A stretch of DNA of 64,000 nt from Argopecten irradians (GCF_041381155.1 NC_091146.1:32847328-32911327); one strand, 5' to 3'; counted from the first letter of the stretch, positions 22,801 to 31,279 are shown. Notes: generated from the sequence alone by a model not told the origin. Numbers and translations: made by a program.

Positions 22801-22891
22801 TAAAAACACAAAATAATGAGATTTTAAAGATATTTAATCAATCTAATTTTACGTCTGTGTTCATTCCATTTCTGTATTTCAGCAGGGGTAG
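1749..22891 (+). CDS. Cys-less pentameric ligand-gated ion channel, copy A (whole gene)
   Basis: Exons: 1749-1823, 2072-2194, 17689-18150, 18567-18722, 19418-19597, 21864-21911 and tentatively 22883-22891, giving about 350 aa. All junctions are GT-AG and every exon is phase 0, so the reading frame runs uninterrupted. Order: a short acidic N-terminus, an extracellular beta-sandwich domain (residues about 25-207, with KYWNPD at 75-80 and FPFD at 127-130), then four membrane segments (M1 about 208-233, M2 about 240-262, M3 and M4 in exon 5). Where the family has Cys-loop cysteines this protein has Glu120 and Leu134. The M3-M4 linker is about 14 residues, as in prokaryotic channels. Family knowledge: plasma-membrane homopentamers or heteropentamers gating ions on ligand binding; ligand and ion selectivity cannot be read here. 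Intron 2 (15.5 kb) is packed with retroelements. A tandem paralogue starts at 50,898. No signal peptide is visible. Confidence 0.85.
2072..2194 (+). CDS. pLGIC copy A exon 2 (start of ligand-binding domain)
   Basis: 41 codons between the acceptor TTTTGTAG and the donor GTAAGA. It reads [18 protein letters not shown]..., followed by [15 protein letters not shown]. The pattern 'vyfkv..lki.diDtv.e.f.[12 protein letters not shown].ld' is the first beta-strands of the neurotransmitter-gated channel ligand-binding domain. Phase 0 on both sides, and it continues naturally into LDHSK-EGIEVDSDKYWNP of exon 3, 15.5 kb away. Confidence 0.85.
2272..2434. repeat. palindromic MITE, 'TTTGCATAT..CAGAG' family, copy 1
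   Basis: Left arm TATTTGCATATATCAGAGCT and right arm ACAACTCTGTAATATGCAAA are inverted copies. One of five members in the window; it lies just after pLGIC exon 2 and has a counterpart at the same place in copy B. Confidence 0.65.
2600..2890. repeat. dispersed repeat, inverted relative to 38,840-39,200
   Basis: Contains TCATTCCAAAATTTTCCGAA, CATCGTCGCGACAATCTTGA and AGCAGACTGGATCTACAAAG. The reverse complement of the same blocks is at 38,855-39,180. It abuts the gypsy LTR and marks where homology with copy B intron 2 stops. Confidence 0.6.
2898..3353 (-). repeat. gypsy 3' LTR, part 1 (inner portion)
   Basis: Near-identical to 16,047-16,500, starting TGATGACTTTTACTCTCTGC on the plus strand. 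It breaks off at 3,353 within AGCAGTGCTGTA, where the LINE inserted, and resumes after it at 7,714. Confidence 0.85.
4131..4547 (+). pseudogene. LINE ORF start: hydrophobic leader, 2A-like motif, start of endonuclease
   Basis: The frame reads a hydrophobic stretch (FILLLLLLQHM) followed at 4,407-4,430 by DIESNPGP, which fits the 2A consensus D-(V/I)-E-x-N-P-G-P. The endonuclease begins immediately after (LLIFHVNIRSFRNKLEYIE). 2A motifs cause ribosome skipping between Gly and Pro. A one-base frameshift near 4,527 then breaks the endonuclease. Confidence 0.75.
4526..5131 (+). pseudogene. LINE AP-type endonuclease domain
   Basis: Catalytic blocks seen in order: ETQLDASL (the Glu), AGGGVLVYV, VILLGDLNVDM (Asp/Asn) and LYTDHEACIAYV (terminal Asp-His). 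The domain therefore looks complete at block level. It ends at an in-frame TAA at 5,131 and coding resumes in the same frame at 5,162. Confidence 0.8.
5162..5707 (+). pseudogene. LINE linker region between endonuclease and RT
   Basis: Reads DYDWNALFENC, KPWMNSELRKNMRLRDRL and GNYWKLVKKLQG, patterns usual between EN and RT in jockey/CR1-type elements. Same frame as the endonuclease piece, separated only by a nonsense codon. Ends at a further frame break near 5,705-5,780. Confidence 0.7.
5780..7036 (+). pseudogene. LINE reverse transcriptase, multiply frameshifted
   Basis: Blocks in changing frames: GKASGDDGISHHMLKY, SNYRPISLL, QSGFMQGHSTVYQLIE, CDISKAFDRVWHKGL, AGVPQGSILGPLLFVIFIND, then FADD at 6,431-6,442. 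After FADD the sequence goes almost at once to DLEKINRWAKRW, so roughly 20 residues normally present appear deleted (inference). The thumb region ends with the block RAQREAARIITGLPSF. Confidence 0.85.
7037..7435 (+). pseudogene. LINE C-terminal domain with Cys/His cluster
   Basis: The frame continues after a stop at 7,036 (RNWNNLDNDIK, then FHTRLRHKCSTLNDDLF). It ends with CTNCGNHCENAYHYFLECPHY-type spacing, a CCHC-like cluster usual at the end of such ORFs. The 3' UTR runs to about 7,713. Confidence 0.7.
7714..7866 (-). repeat. gypsy 3' LTR, part 2 (outer portion on element strand)
   Basis: It resumes the LTR with AGCAGTGCTGTAGCAGACGA, matching 16,488 onward through ACAAAAACAAA. It ends GTTACA on the plus strand (TGTAAC on the element strand), next to the pyrimidine run GCCCCCCTCT that is the complement of the polypurine tract. 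Total LTR length is about 600 bp. Confidence 0.75.
7867..8520 (-). other. gypsy 3' untranslated region with polypurine tract
   Basis: Plus-strand GCCCCCCTCT at about 7,869-7,878 is the complement of the polypurine tract beside the 3' LTR. The rest, up to the BTB-like stop codon, is AT-rich and has no open frame. The stretch 8,400-8,460 carries GCGAAACGCGAAATTC-like motifs seen elsewhere in the window near 46,690. Confidence 0.5.
8521..8866 (-). CDS. BTB/T1 (KCTD-like) domain block within the gypsy element
   Basis: The open frame includes ITLGIGGKVFKTSLPSL, then FFIDRDPAHFDHILNYLR, and ends KEYRLSGLEMILEAHPEK. The G-G-x-x-F-x-T-S start, the F-I-D-R-D-x-x-x-F core, HILNYLR and the final 'A.(E/F)Y.L.GL' match the potassium-channel tetramerisation (BTB_2) fold. 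It lies on the same strand and downstream of the RS segment, separated only by the nested LINE fragment. The region from its stop to the polypurine tract is noncoding. It is either a captured host domain or a host exon swallowed by the insertion. Confidence 0.6.
8866..10075 (+). mobile_element. 5'-truncated LINE inserted in the gypsy element
   Basis: It begins near DAARIITGLPIYTK, the end of the RT thumb region, and carries the C-terminal domain in two frames (8,871-9,315 and 9,329-9,562), with CECGFTCEDSYHFFLTCPKY. It is related to but distinct from the LINE at 3,354. Its 3' UTR (9,563-10,075) ends with a segment (GTTGGCAAAACTTGTG, then CAATAAAAATATGTTTAAG) resembling 7,640-7,700, so the two share a 3' tail family. 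The target duplication could not be identified. Confidence 0.78.
10076..10530 (-). CDS. extra ORF after integrase: RS-repeat segment
   Basis: MRQVEPYGN... with a Cys-containing middle part (CGYICSRADGRHSRC) and a C-terminal arginine-serine run, KSRSRKRSRSRSRSR. Ten bases upstream of the ATG the element strand has TTGTTGTTATTGCAG, a good splice acceptor, so it may be expressed from a spliced RNA as env-position genes are. The frame runs into an inserted LINE tail at 10,075 and originally probably continued into the BTB-like block at 8,521-8,866. Function unknown. Confidence 0.5.
10604..11116 (-). pseudogene. gypsy integrase C-terminal tail (GPY/F-like)
   Basis: PWREPFVVIKKLSDVTYRIK and VVHYNRLKPYKG correspond to the GPY/F module and the H-x-N-x-L-K-P motif common in gypsy integrases. 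An acidic, disordered tail of about 100 residues follows. No chromodomain is seen. Confidence 0.7.
11120..12196 (-). pseudogene. gypsy integrase
   Basis: HHCC zinc domain (ELHSNITAGHLGMGKTL, then CKVCDDC) and core acidic residues in AIDILGPLAP, LHSDQGRNFES and VERLNQTLENM (D, D, E). The frame breaks near 11,645 between the two halves. The region then passes into the GPY/F-like tail. Confidence 0.85.
12334..12858 (-). pseudogene. gypsy RNase H region
   Basis: The frame upstream of 12,609 reads as the usual 'LDTDAS..ALGAVLSQ' block. A stop codon follows, then LLAVVTAVKQFHCYLYGQHF and RTDHGSLRWLQNFKNPEGQL. This is typical Ty3/gypsy RNase H, interrupted by at least one nonsense codon. Confidence 0.75.
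12859..14243 (-). pseudogene. gypsy reverse transcriptase with upstream linker
   Basis: Linker region 13,566-14,243, then RT 12,859-13,572 after a frameshift. Conserved blocks: SPIVLVRKKDGSLRFCIDYR, FKVMPFGLCNVPATF and the catalytic YLDD at 13,171-13,182, ending in LGICTFYRRFVPGFSKLAKP. An in-frame stop at 12,859 cuts it from RNase H. Confidence 0.88.
14197..14547 (-). pseudogene. gypsy aspartic protease, active-site triad altered
   Basis: Retropepsin-like fold signs: GLPTTMLVDTEATLTVF, with the flap region further on and ILGKDFF near the end. The catalytic triad reads Asp-Thr-Glu (14,437-14,445) rather than Asp-Thr/Ser-Gly, so activity is probably lost. It overlaps the next frame at 14,197-14,243. 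Confidence 0.75.
14549..15625 (-). pseudogene. gypsy gag (capsid-like region)
   Basis: 358 codons. The middle has the retrotransposon gag pattern: DDWDEYVSQFEIYSDINCW, then LAGSLSGTARAIFGEL and TLTKKLSRNFG, ending in ETLAVRFETHKM. The C-terminus is Lys-rich, and no CCHC zinc knuckle is visible in the open frame. Capsid protein of the retroelement particle by homology. Confidence 0.75.
15654..15896 (-). pseudogene. gypsy gag, N-terminal coiled-coil part
   Basis: Starts MADTTRENSL about 150 bp inside the 5' LTR. Heptad-like leucines and charged residues (KILCDLHTELSLLRES, then IQKDLESIRSDVGDL) suggest a coiled coil. A single-base frameshift near 15,640 separates it from the rest of gag; it could be damage or a translational frameshift. 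Confidence 0.6.
16047..16588 (-). repeat. gypsy 5' LTR (outer end lost or diverged)
   Basis: It aligns with the left LTR from TGATGACTTTTACTC up to about 16,588. Beyond that the two LTRs stop matching, so about 50 bp of the outer end is missing or replaced. No shared 5-bp target duplication could be found for the whole element. Confidence 0.75.
16821..17380. repeat. three tRNA-derived SINE copies, two of them as an inverted pair
   Basis: Copies at about 16,821-16,970 (-), 17,092-17,212 (-) and 17,232-17,380 (+). Element-strand marks: GATGTGGCGCAGTG(A/G)TAGAAG (A box), GTGAGTTCGAGGCCC (B box) and a tail AATAAATTGTCATGCTTTG. The last two face each other with arms of about 120 bp, so a large hairpin is possible. 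Confidence 0.65.
17689..18150 (+). CDS. pLGIC copy A exon 3 (ligand-binding domain and first half of M1)
   Basis: 154 codons. Visible marks: KYWNPDL (loop A, WxPD-like), an NRT glycosylation sequon at residue 85, and the FPFDSQNL core of the pro-loop, flanked by Glu and Leu where cysteines are usual. The exon ends in hydrophobic residues ([12 protein letters not shown]) that begin M1. The acceptor is TTAATTCAG and the donor GTAAGT. Confidence 0.9.
18151..18566 (+). other. pLGIC copy A intron 3
   Basis: Alignable with copy B 61,931-62,330. Carries a piece of the dispersed repeat (AACCAGTCGTCCCATATCC) shared by both copies. Nothing else seen. Confidence 0.6.
18567..18722 (+). CDS. pLGIC copy A exon 4 (M1 end, M2, M2-M3 loop)
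   Basis: 52 codons. It starts with the rest of M1 ([13 protein letters not shown]), then M2 as [19 protein letters not shown] and the M2-M3 loop [13 protein letters not shown]. LPKxPYxT after M2 is a hallmark shared with prokaryotic pLGICs (from memory of the family). The position usually holding the selectivity glutamate at the inner end of M2 appears to be Gln239. By eye this exon differs from the copy B exon at a single, synonymous base out of 156. Confidence 0.9.
18723..19417 (+). other. pLGIC copy A intron 4
   Basis: Aligns with copy B 62,487-63,220. Contains short palindromes around 18,920-18,970 (ATTCACATGAATTTCACGTG) and the MITE at 19,165. Confidence 0.6.
19165..19324. repeat. MITE, 'TAGTCCGCTAAAC' family, pLGIC copy A intron 4
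   Basis: Left arm AGCTAAACCTGCCCATATAA and right arm ATATTATAGGCAGGTTTAGC are inverted. The orthologous insertion is at about 62,972-63,131 in copy B intron 4, so it predates the duplication. Confidence 0.55.
19418..19597 (+). CDS. pLGIC copy A exon 5 (M3, short linker, M4)
   Basis: 60 codons between TTTGCAG and GTGAGT. M3 is about [16 protein letters not shown] linker of about 14 residues ([14 protein letters not shown]) follows, then M4 [19 protein letters not shown]. Typical animal Cys-loop receptors carry 60-200 residues between M3 and M4; this matches the compact prokaryotic layout. Confidence 0.9.
20211..21410. mobile_element. hAT-type non-autonomous DNA transposon in pLGIC copy A intron 5
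   Basis: Terminal inverted repeats CAGGCATGGG and CCCATGCCTG are flanked by a perfect 8-bp duplication AAACATGT (20,203-20,210 and 21,411-21,418). 8-bp duplications are the hAT hallmark. Subterminal regions are full of AATCGATTAC-like repeats on both ends, presumably transposase-binding sites. The 1.2-kb body has no open frame, so it relies on transposase from elsewhere. Confidence 0.88.
21864..21911 (+). CDS. pLGIC copy A exon 6 (C-terminal tail)
   Basis: 16 codons (YFKTKQKIKGKVAIYR) between TTTATTTCCCCAG and GTAAGTG, phase 0 at both ends. It is a strongly basic tail directly after M4. The copy B counterpart would lie beyond the window end. Support comes from clean splice sites and frame only. 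Confidence 0.65.
22883..22891 (+). CDS. possible terminal exon with stop, pLGIC copy A
   Basis: After a long pyrimidine-rich run ending TCTGTATTTCAG the phase-0 frame reads CAG GGG TAG, which would end the protein two residues after exon 6. The 3' UTR would follow. Without transcript data a different last exon further downstream remains possible. Confidence 0.35.
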   Translation, partial: QG

Positions 22892-25789
22892 TCTTCACAT
22901 TTCTTGAATTTTATATCAAAGTCCCAAAAGGATAGCAACAACGTAATATAATCACAATCTTATGGCACTACTACATATGTACACTACGGTACTACTTTAC
23001 GATATGTATTTCATGTATACGCTCGCTATTTACAAAAGTAAAATCGACAATACTTCAATTCATGTAAATATTTCCAAGTGCAATAATGAAAGATAATAGA
23101 TTTAGATACATGTACAACAGGTCATGTTTAATTTACAAGCATTTTTCAACCGCGCAAGTGACTTCGGACTTACACCTTTTCAATGTGTTCCAGAGGTTTG
23201 TATCCTGTTCTGGGAATTACGTTACGTCACATCTACCCTTTCTTATCAATTAATAAGCTGTTTTTATGTTATTTATTTTCAAGCATGATCTTTTAATGTA
23301 AGAAAATACTTTTGACAAGCAACGCCAGTGTCCTTGCAGTGGTTTATTCCTAAATATTTAGTATTAATACTGGTAGCATGGCAACCATACAGTCTTTCAT
23401 TAAGAAGTGTCCCTTTTTCACAATCAAATCAAATTAATCGTCTAGGCATCCTACCATACAGATGTAAATATAAATCAACGCTCAGACCACGAACAAGTTG
23501 TTGTAATATACATGTATATGTATTTTTTAACATTTTGATCACAGTAAAGTCAATGGTTACATGTATAACTACCGGGAAGTATGTACATAGTACATATGTT
23601 GACTATGGTAATGGTGTCCTTATTATTATTATTTTTTAATTATGTCAACTTGAATAAAGGAGAAAATAGATTGAACAACATATTCACATACGGTTATATA
23701 GGTTAAGAATGTTCCTGGTTCAATATTTCTAAATATAATATTTTAAATTGTAAATGGAACTATAGGCCTACTAAAATAACACATGTAGGTATAGGCCTAA
23801 CATATTATTACTGAAAGGCCCGCTACTTTTCCGAAAGGGCTCTTTATTCTTAAAATTGGAAAGTAAAACGAGATTGATAAGTTTGTAGATTTGCAAAAGT
23901 TATTAGCGTTCTGTTAATACTTCAATTGGCAACACATTCTGACTAATTTATTCAAAATAACCCTAATGCTATTTTCATAACGCGGGTCGTATTATGTTTT
24001 AGCCGTCGTCCTGACTGCACCAGACAGCAAAACAGCGAAGTGTACTTCACTGTTAAAATAGATTACGAAGGAAAGCTTGCATTTGTTAAGTGTTGAAGCC
24101 TTGTGTTAGGTCATCGATAAATATAATTTTCTTATACAATTAATGTTATTGAAATAATATTAATTCTTTATTTCGGAAGGTAATTGGTCTTTAATATATA
24201 AATATATATATATTTTTTAGGAAAGGATGAATTGATAATTTCATTAAAAGTTGGGGTTCAGAAATTAAAAAAAAATATAGATCTATATGTATAAATGTCG
24301 ATTCGGACTCACTACCTTCGGAACAGGGGACAGAACGTCACGACAGCCACGCATGCTTCGTAATTAGTTGAAAAAATGAAGATATGTATCCTTAATAATC
24401 TGTAGCACTCTAATGTAAACAATTTTTTGCTAGATTAGATTTTTATTATATAAAGGTATATAACGCCTTTATGATATAAATACATCTATAACATATAGAG
24501 ATAAAATAACTACAGTAGTTAAACCCATGTCCAGTGTCCTACCGTATTGCACTACTCTAGCCTAGCTAGCTAGTAGGCCTAACGTTAACTGTAGAATCGC
24601 CAACTTTTCAGATTTTCAAAATTAAAAAATGAACATTTTTCACATAAAACACACAGGCTTATACATGAAAATGGTGTCAATGAATAGGATTTACTGTATG
24701 ACGGAATGATCTATGTTGAACTGAACGTTAACGTTACTGTACTTGGCCTACCAACGATACATGGCTTCGAATTTTCAGTGTGACGTAGGCCTACCGAAAT
24801 GTCAGGTCATTGACGGGTTTCCATCTATGATCAAAATACCTCTCGTGAGATATATAGTAGTAAATCTATAGACTATATATATCAAGAAGAGTATACTTGA
24901 TACTTCAATTGAACATCACGATCCATGTTGAAACGACCGGGAAGACAATGTATATAGAAAATCAGCGGAAACATCGCCAGTTACGCTGTGTCAAAACACC
25001 GAGTACATTATAAAGGCGGGACCGTAATCCGGGCAAAAGAATACGGACACTATTTTTATCGCAACGTTTTCGCTACAGAAAATTGAGAAAGGCGCTTACT
25101 GCACGGAGTAATAATTTTATACATCGTCATAAAACTAATCAAAATAATTACTAATATTATTTTTATTCCTTAGTTCATATATGCACACTGAATATGTTTC
25201 CGATTTATTTTTTTCCGGATAAATAATAGCCGTGCCCGATACTGTTTTATGTTATTATTACCGCCGTTGCGATCTCTGGTTCGTTAATTTCATAGAATTT
25301 TCTTTTTTTCGGATTGGCCGCATTTGTGTCCAAATTCGACATTTTGCATAAAGATTTAAATTTTTATGTTGGTTCTGTTGACAAAAAATGGTGTTTGGAC
25401 AAAGCTGCGGCCAATGTGAAAACTACGCTTTTTCAAGCCATTTTTGCAAGAAAATGTATAAAAATGCATGAAATGGCCTAAATATATCGTCTTTTAACCC
25501 ATCTACAAATACTGTTAGTGGAAAATCATCTTTGATTGCGAAAATATCGATACTCAACTCTTTTGGAAAGCTGTGTTTGTGAGATTTGACATTGTTTGAA
25601 TTTCTATACATTCTGGGGCCATAATTGCCCCTTATTGTACCTACTCCTTTGGAACAAGTGTCACAGACACCGATGTAAACATATATAGAATGCAGGATGC
25701 TAGTGTGACTTAGAGGATCTTTCATGAGTAGCTATGTAGTATCACATTTATTAATCTAGTTGAATATTTGATATACCACTAAGCATTAA
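22892..25789. other. unassigned intergenic DNA (copy A 3' side)
   Basis: AT-rich, with stops in all frames at short intervals. Open frames such as that around 23,328 or 25,423-25,725 (-) show no recognisable domain or splice-site support. Presumably the 3' UTR and flank of pLGIC copy A. Confidence 0.4.
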
Positions 25790-26195
25790 GCGAATGGCAT
25801 ATAGACTTATCTAACGAGTGTAAGATAAATATAGACAACATTTTCAATTTTGCTTCTTTATAAAAATGACAAAATCAGGTTCGTATTTGACGTTTTCTTC
25901 TACCGAGACAATCGTGCATGTGACGTCATACCAGTGTTATTACACGATATTTATCACATGACTGGCCCGTCCAGCTATGCCATACGGTCATGTCATACAT
26001 ATCGTTAGACACATGTAATAACACTATTATAATGTTACATGTAGTTTTGACGTCATAATCTATAATTACGTCGCATGATTGTCTATGTAGACGGAAACGT
26101 AACATCCGAGCCGTTTTTCTACTGTTTTATATAGAGACGAAATTAAAAGTTTTGCTTATATTTATATTACATAGACACTCATGTAAGATCCTCTA
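25790..26195. repeat. long imperfect palindrome
   Basis: The right half (from ATGTAATAACACT near 26,010) is an imperfect inverted copy of the left half (25,800-25,960, containing TGCATGTGACGTCATACC and CAGTGTTATTACACG). Additional paired blocks (CATACGGTCATGTCATACAT and ATGACATGGCCGTATGACAT) extend to 26,240. No coding frame. Probably an old MITE. Confidence 0.5.
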
Positions 26196-26544
26196 TTTAT
26201 GACATGGCCGTATGACATGACTGAACGGACCAGTAATGTGACTGCTTCCATTCCCTTCGTTCACTACGCCAGGCGGTACCTCGCTCACTAGCGTACGCAA
26301 GGGAGGTAACTGAGGCGATTATGTGAGAAGTATTTATGTGTTTCAGGAGAATTCAATCAAAATCAAGGGCAAGACTTGGTACAGTAACAGGCAGAGGTCG
26401 AAAACAGCCAGAACGGAAACTAGGCGGGTCGTCCCAATACCGGAAGCTACAGATGTATGCTAGTAAACGATGACCTACCCGGAAAAAAACTTTTACTGAA
26501 TTTGTTAAAGGAGCATGTCGGTTTGGCTTGTACATAGTGCTGAA

Positions 26545-26660
26545 TAGGTCTCTGTAACTCAGTTGGCAGAGCACGCGTCATTGACACTGTCGATCGAGTT
26601 GCAGATTTTCATGCCGTAGACTTTGGTTCGATTCCTGATCGGGGCACTCGACAGAAATGT
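26545..26660 (+). repeat. tRNA-derived SINE-like sequence
   Basis: GTCTCTGTAACTCAGTTGGC (A box) and GGTTCGATTCC (B box) are too far apart for a tRNA, with no 3' acceptor-stem pairing that I can see. It is a SINE head or tRNA-derived fragment. Confidence 0.4.
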
Positions 26661-28494
26661 TTTAAACATTCGCACAATAACTAGGAGTGCTGTATTTTTT
26701 CACAATAATTATTTTATATTCTAATATACATTTTATTGACATCTTGGTAATTTATGTCTATTAAATCAAGATGTTGCACATTTAAGTAGAAATTTTGGTC
26801 TCTATCGATGAATTCAAACCATATTCTACATTACTAAGATTCCGGTGACCATTAAATGTTTTCACCCATGTTTCTAAATGTTGCATGATTTGCTTCAGTT
26901 ACCGTTGATCTTCAGATTCAGTTGGTTCGAGAGAAGACCCAAATCATACACTATTTACGTGATCAATTAAACGTTTGAAGGAAGGATTCCTAATAGAGGC
27001 GAAAGAGCCTAAACGAATATATGTAATATAATTCGATTCTAAATAAAATCGACAATGTAAGTTGTCACAGAAAACCGAATAAATTAGAGTTACGTCCCTT
27101 CGTCTGTCTTTGGTAAAGTATCCGGTTGATGCTCGTTTGTTTATGATTATTATGTTTAGCGTGCTAAATGTTGAGGACGGTGCGCAATGTGTTGAGGTGG
27201 ATGAACGCCTGTATGTTTATGGAGGCTGTGGTACGTTCGTGGTGTGTCTCCTTGTGATAGTGGAACTTTTGCCCTCTTGTTATCTAACTAAAAAATGAAA
27301 TTCAAACTCTTAACAAAATACATTGTGTAGAGAAACATATTTACAGCCTTCAACAAATGCAATATAGATTGATGACAAATTATATAACTTTTTAAAACAA
27401 AACTTAAATTTACACAAATCTCTTAATATTTTTATATTCGTATATTTCATAAGCTTTGATAATTTGATCATATTTGGTCTCGTGTAATAATACTCATTAA
27501 CATATATTTTTTTTTCTAAGGTTACTTTGATTAATAATGAAATTCATCACCAATATCATTGGTTTCGCAATAAGTACGAATTCCATTGTGATAATGCATA
27601 TTATTCCATCTACCAATTTCTAAAATGAATTTATGGTTACTTGTTCTAAATTTACGCATCAAAATTCTGCGCGTCCGTCTTTCCTTCCATTCTGTGTACA
27701 ATAGCCACTAACATTTCGTCTGTATCTTGAATGTCCAGTTTCTGTTTAACAATGTTGGTTGGTTCAATCCCGTCTTATTGCCAGCTTTGATCATTTAAGT
27801 ACGGCTTTCCGTGGATGCATGGCGTTTGTGTGAATATGTCTAAAGGCTGATGTACGTCTGTGTTGTATCTCATTTGCAGTAGTAGAAACTCAAGCCTATT
27901 TTAAAGCGCCATCTAAGGGAAGCATGCCGCCGAAGACACCCGACAACGGGTAAACCAGTAGTCCCAATCACATAACCATAAATACCTACCTTTTGAAGAA
28001 TCTAAACGTCAAAATCTGTTTCAAAACTCCAGATGCCGCCGTTTCTTCACGTCCCCAAATTCTGACGCCACGTCATTGGTTACTGACGTCAAATCATGAT
28101 GTCACAATGATGTCCCAGCTAATGAAAAGCGCCCTAGGTCATATTACACCAGTGACATATCCAAAAAAATGTTACTGGATATCAGACTGATTATGTGATG
28201 AAACATATTTTTATGATATATTTTTTATTGTTTGTATTTTTTAACGCAATTCAGCAATAATAAAGAGTGCATATATTACATACTCCAAAACACGTTTTGT
28301 TGTTGTACTTTGATATCAAGGCAGACAAAGATATAAAGACATATTTTAAAACTGCCTCAAGTATACTGTAAAACGTACGTAATTTTGCAGTAGTTAATAA
28401 ATCATATTTCACAATTTTTCGCATTTGTGCTAAAATACGTTCGCTTACATTTAAAAGTCAAGAATGATATTAATTCTATGAACCAAACTTCAAA
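26661..28494. other. unassigned DNA with dispersed-repeat pieces
   Basis: Fragments of the 39,940-type repeat at 27,170-27,290 and 27,900-27,980. No gene recognised. Confidence 0.4.
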
Positions 28495-29020
28495 CTTAAA
28501 GCTATATGTGCCGTATTTTTCATAGTCACGAATCAAAAAGAGCTTTTAATATGTTATTCAACTCCAAAAGTTACCAACATTTTGATAATTACAATACTTT
28601 CAATGCATTGGTTTTAATTTTACAACTACAAGAAAGAGCTGAAAATGATTTTGGCAGTACTGCCAAAAATCATTATGTTAACATCTTCAGTGTAGTGAAA
28701 TGAGTACATACGGTCAGACCATGAAGCAATATTGTTGTCCCCAATTTCATTGCACATTTTTACAATATTATTAATAATTGTTCAGTTATTTCTGAAGGTA
28801 AGTTTCCATCTAAATATGTATAAGGCATGAAAAACAAGAATTTCACAGTGCATAACCTATTTGTTCTTAACTAACGTTTATAAGGCATTATATATGTTTG
28901 TCTGTCATTTTGAATGATTTTCACAGCTTTATTCATTATAACTTATGGTTTTAAATAGATAATTGAAGAAAAAGTAACATGTCCAAATTTTCGGCCAGTT
29001 ACGGCACATATAACTTTAAG
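28495..29020. repeat. MITE, 'CTTAAAG(C)TATATGTGCCGTA' family
   Basis: CTTAAAGCTATATGTGCCGT at the left and ACGGCACATATAACTTTAAG at the right are inverted copies. The 526-bp body is noncoding and contains a near-palindrome GATTTTGGCAGTACTGCC at about 28,650. Left-end-like sequences of the same family occur at 20,106 and 63,933. Confidence 0.65.
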
Positions 29021-31279
29021 GTAAAGGAAAGGTTACCTCCCTTCAGTCATGTAAATACCCAAATGACAGGTTAGGGGTATTATACCCCTGCCTTACTCAA
29101 TACCATCTGGCATGTCCTTACTTGACATTGACACTTAAAAGATCACTAGCAAAAACATGCAGAACCCAGCTGTTATGACAATCATCTCACAGTTATGAAA
29201 AACAACAACAGCTGGATAACTGTAAACAAATAAACATTGTCACGCCATTAGTTCAATAACGATCGCCGAATTCAAAACACAGGTTAAATTTGGCGTGATA
29301 ATTCACAATCTATTGAAGTTCTTCGCTAGCTTAGAAGTAATAAGAATATGTCACCTTTTATCGTATCTACCTTTGTAAGTTAACATTACAATCACGTTAT
29401 AACATTCCTCAGTAATTTTGTTTAAAATTACGTAGTATAATCTAAATAATACAAATATCTGACAAATATTATAAAAATTGTTTACTAGCTCTGTTTTGAT
29501 CGTCCTATTGGTAAATCGAGGTGACAAGGAATTTTGTTTGTCTTTATATGTGGGTTACATTGTATGTGCACCATTTACAATAAATCTTAACTGATTACAA
29601 AATTATGACAGAAGTTGAATACGGATTTTGGTATACTATGTGCACGTCATAAAAACAATGTAATTTATCTTTGTTGAGTTTTGAAATAAATTATTTTTTT
29701 TGTACAAACTATAGTACACATTATTACGATGGCTTTTATTCTCAGTTAATTTGATTGTTGATTGTAACTGTTTTTCAATTATTGCACAATCGTTTATTTA
29801 GGTGGGTAATACGATATTACTTAGTCCCAGATCTTTACATTTTGCTTGATTTGGAAAAGTAGAATCAACTTCCTAATCACAGCCAGGGGTAAATAGGGAC
29901 GGTCTCCTTTGTGTACAGTATGTTGCGTTTATATTAACTGTTTTGTTAAGATTCTGCAGTAAATTTGTATGATATTGTATGGAACTGTTGCCCTTTTTAT
30001 AGTGCTATATCACTGAAGCATGCCGCCGAAGACACCGAGCGACAAACCCTACTTGGTCACATTTATATACTGACAACGTTCGGGATGATATTACATGATG
30101 TCCTTATCAGCATGGTATAATGAACTCATCTTCCCAATAGCTCTTAAATACCCACAAATAAAGTGAAAAAGTTTAGCTGATAATGTTTGAAATTGACAAA
30201 TTCTCGAAAATTTCTTTTTGCGTATAAGTGTCAGAAAGGAAACCTCAAACTGGTCTCCCGGTGCAATTAGCCTATTAACGATACTGTAACTTATCTACAA
30301 TATACACCTTTTCATGTCATCGCAATCTTTTCAATGTACCACGAAACCTCGAAAACATATTCTTAAAATAATAATTAACGGCAGTTCTAAAATGTTATTC
30401 AGTTATCTACTATATAGTTATGCATATTTGCGTGGGGTTTAATTTCGTCAAATTCGCAGATTAACGCGTGAAAATTAAAAACTCGCAAAATTGTTAAAAA
30501 ATTATGTTTTTTTACACATCACACCATATCATGTTATCTTACCTAATCATCCCAAATTTCAGTTTCAGATTAAGAAAAGATGGCGGCCTCCTTTGTATAC
30601 AACATCTTGCATATGCTGATCATGAGTGTGTAGCGTGTGGGAAGCTGCAGTTAATTCATAATGTGTCTTCTTGTGATAGTGGAAACGCATGCCTACTTTA
30701 TAGTGCTATCTTTCTGAATCATTCCAAATGGCCTATTCTGTATTGCATTTTGGGTTCGATATAAAGGGTCCCATTTCCAATTGAAAATAACCATATTTTC
30801 CCCAATTTGCGACAAAATTTCCCAATTAATACTCAGATTTATGGCTTCAGTGTAAATATAAATGATTAAATATATAAAATGAATAAGAACATGCAGACAT
30901 AAAAGATTTCCTGTGAAAAATAATAGAACTACAGTGTGCTTACTAGACTCCCAACTTCACTAGATATGATTTAAAATTATCAATTCAAAAGGCCCAAGGA
31001 AAGGTTTCTCCAGCTAGAGAATAGAAGTCCCAACTCAATGAAGTATACTTAATATATGTAGGGCTATTTGTTGGGTTATTTTTAAGTTTAGGGTTCATTT
31101 CAAGGGTTTGGGTTGTGGTTATATTAAAGGTTAGGCATTGAATATAGATCCCTTAGGAACTACTTTTCAAAATACTAAACTGGAGCCGAAATTACCGTAA
31201 AGTCGGTTATTTTCACTTCTTCAAATTTCACAGAAACAATTGTAATGATCATAGCAATGTCAAGCGAGAATAATTTGCT
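29021..31279. other. unassigned DNA, probably intron or 3' flank of the minus-strand gene
   Basis: Two pieces of the 39,940-type repeat (about 29,970-30,080 and 30,620-30,730). The exon following the donor at 32,167 should lie here or beyond, but I could not find it. Confidence 0.35.

Noticed and set aside
25423..25725. 100-codon minus-strand open frame
   Set aside because: No recognisable domain, no convincing flanking splice sites, AT-rich composition like its surroundings.
26550..26650. Possible tRNA gene
   Set aside because: A and B boxes are separated by about 75 bases, too far for a tRNA, and I see no cloverleaf.
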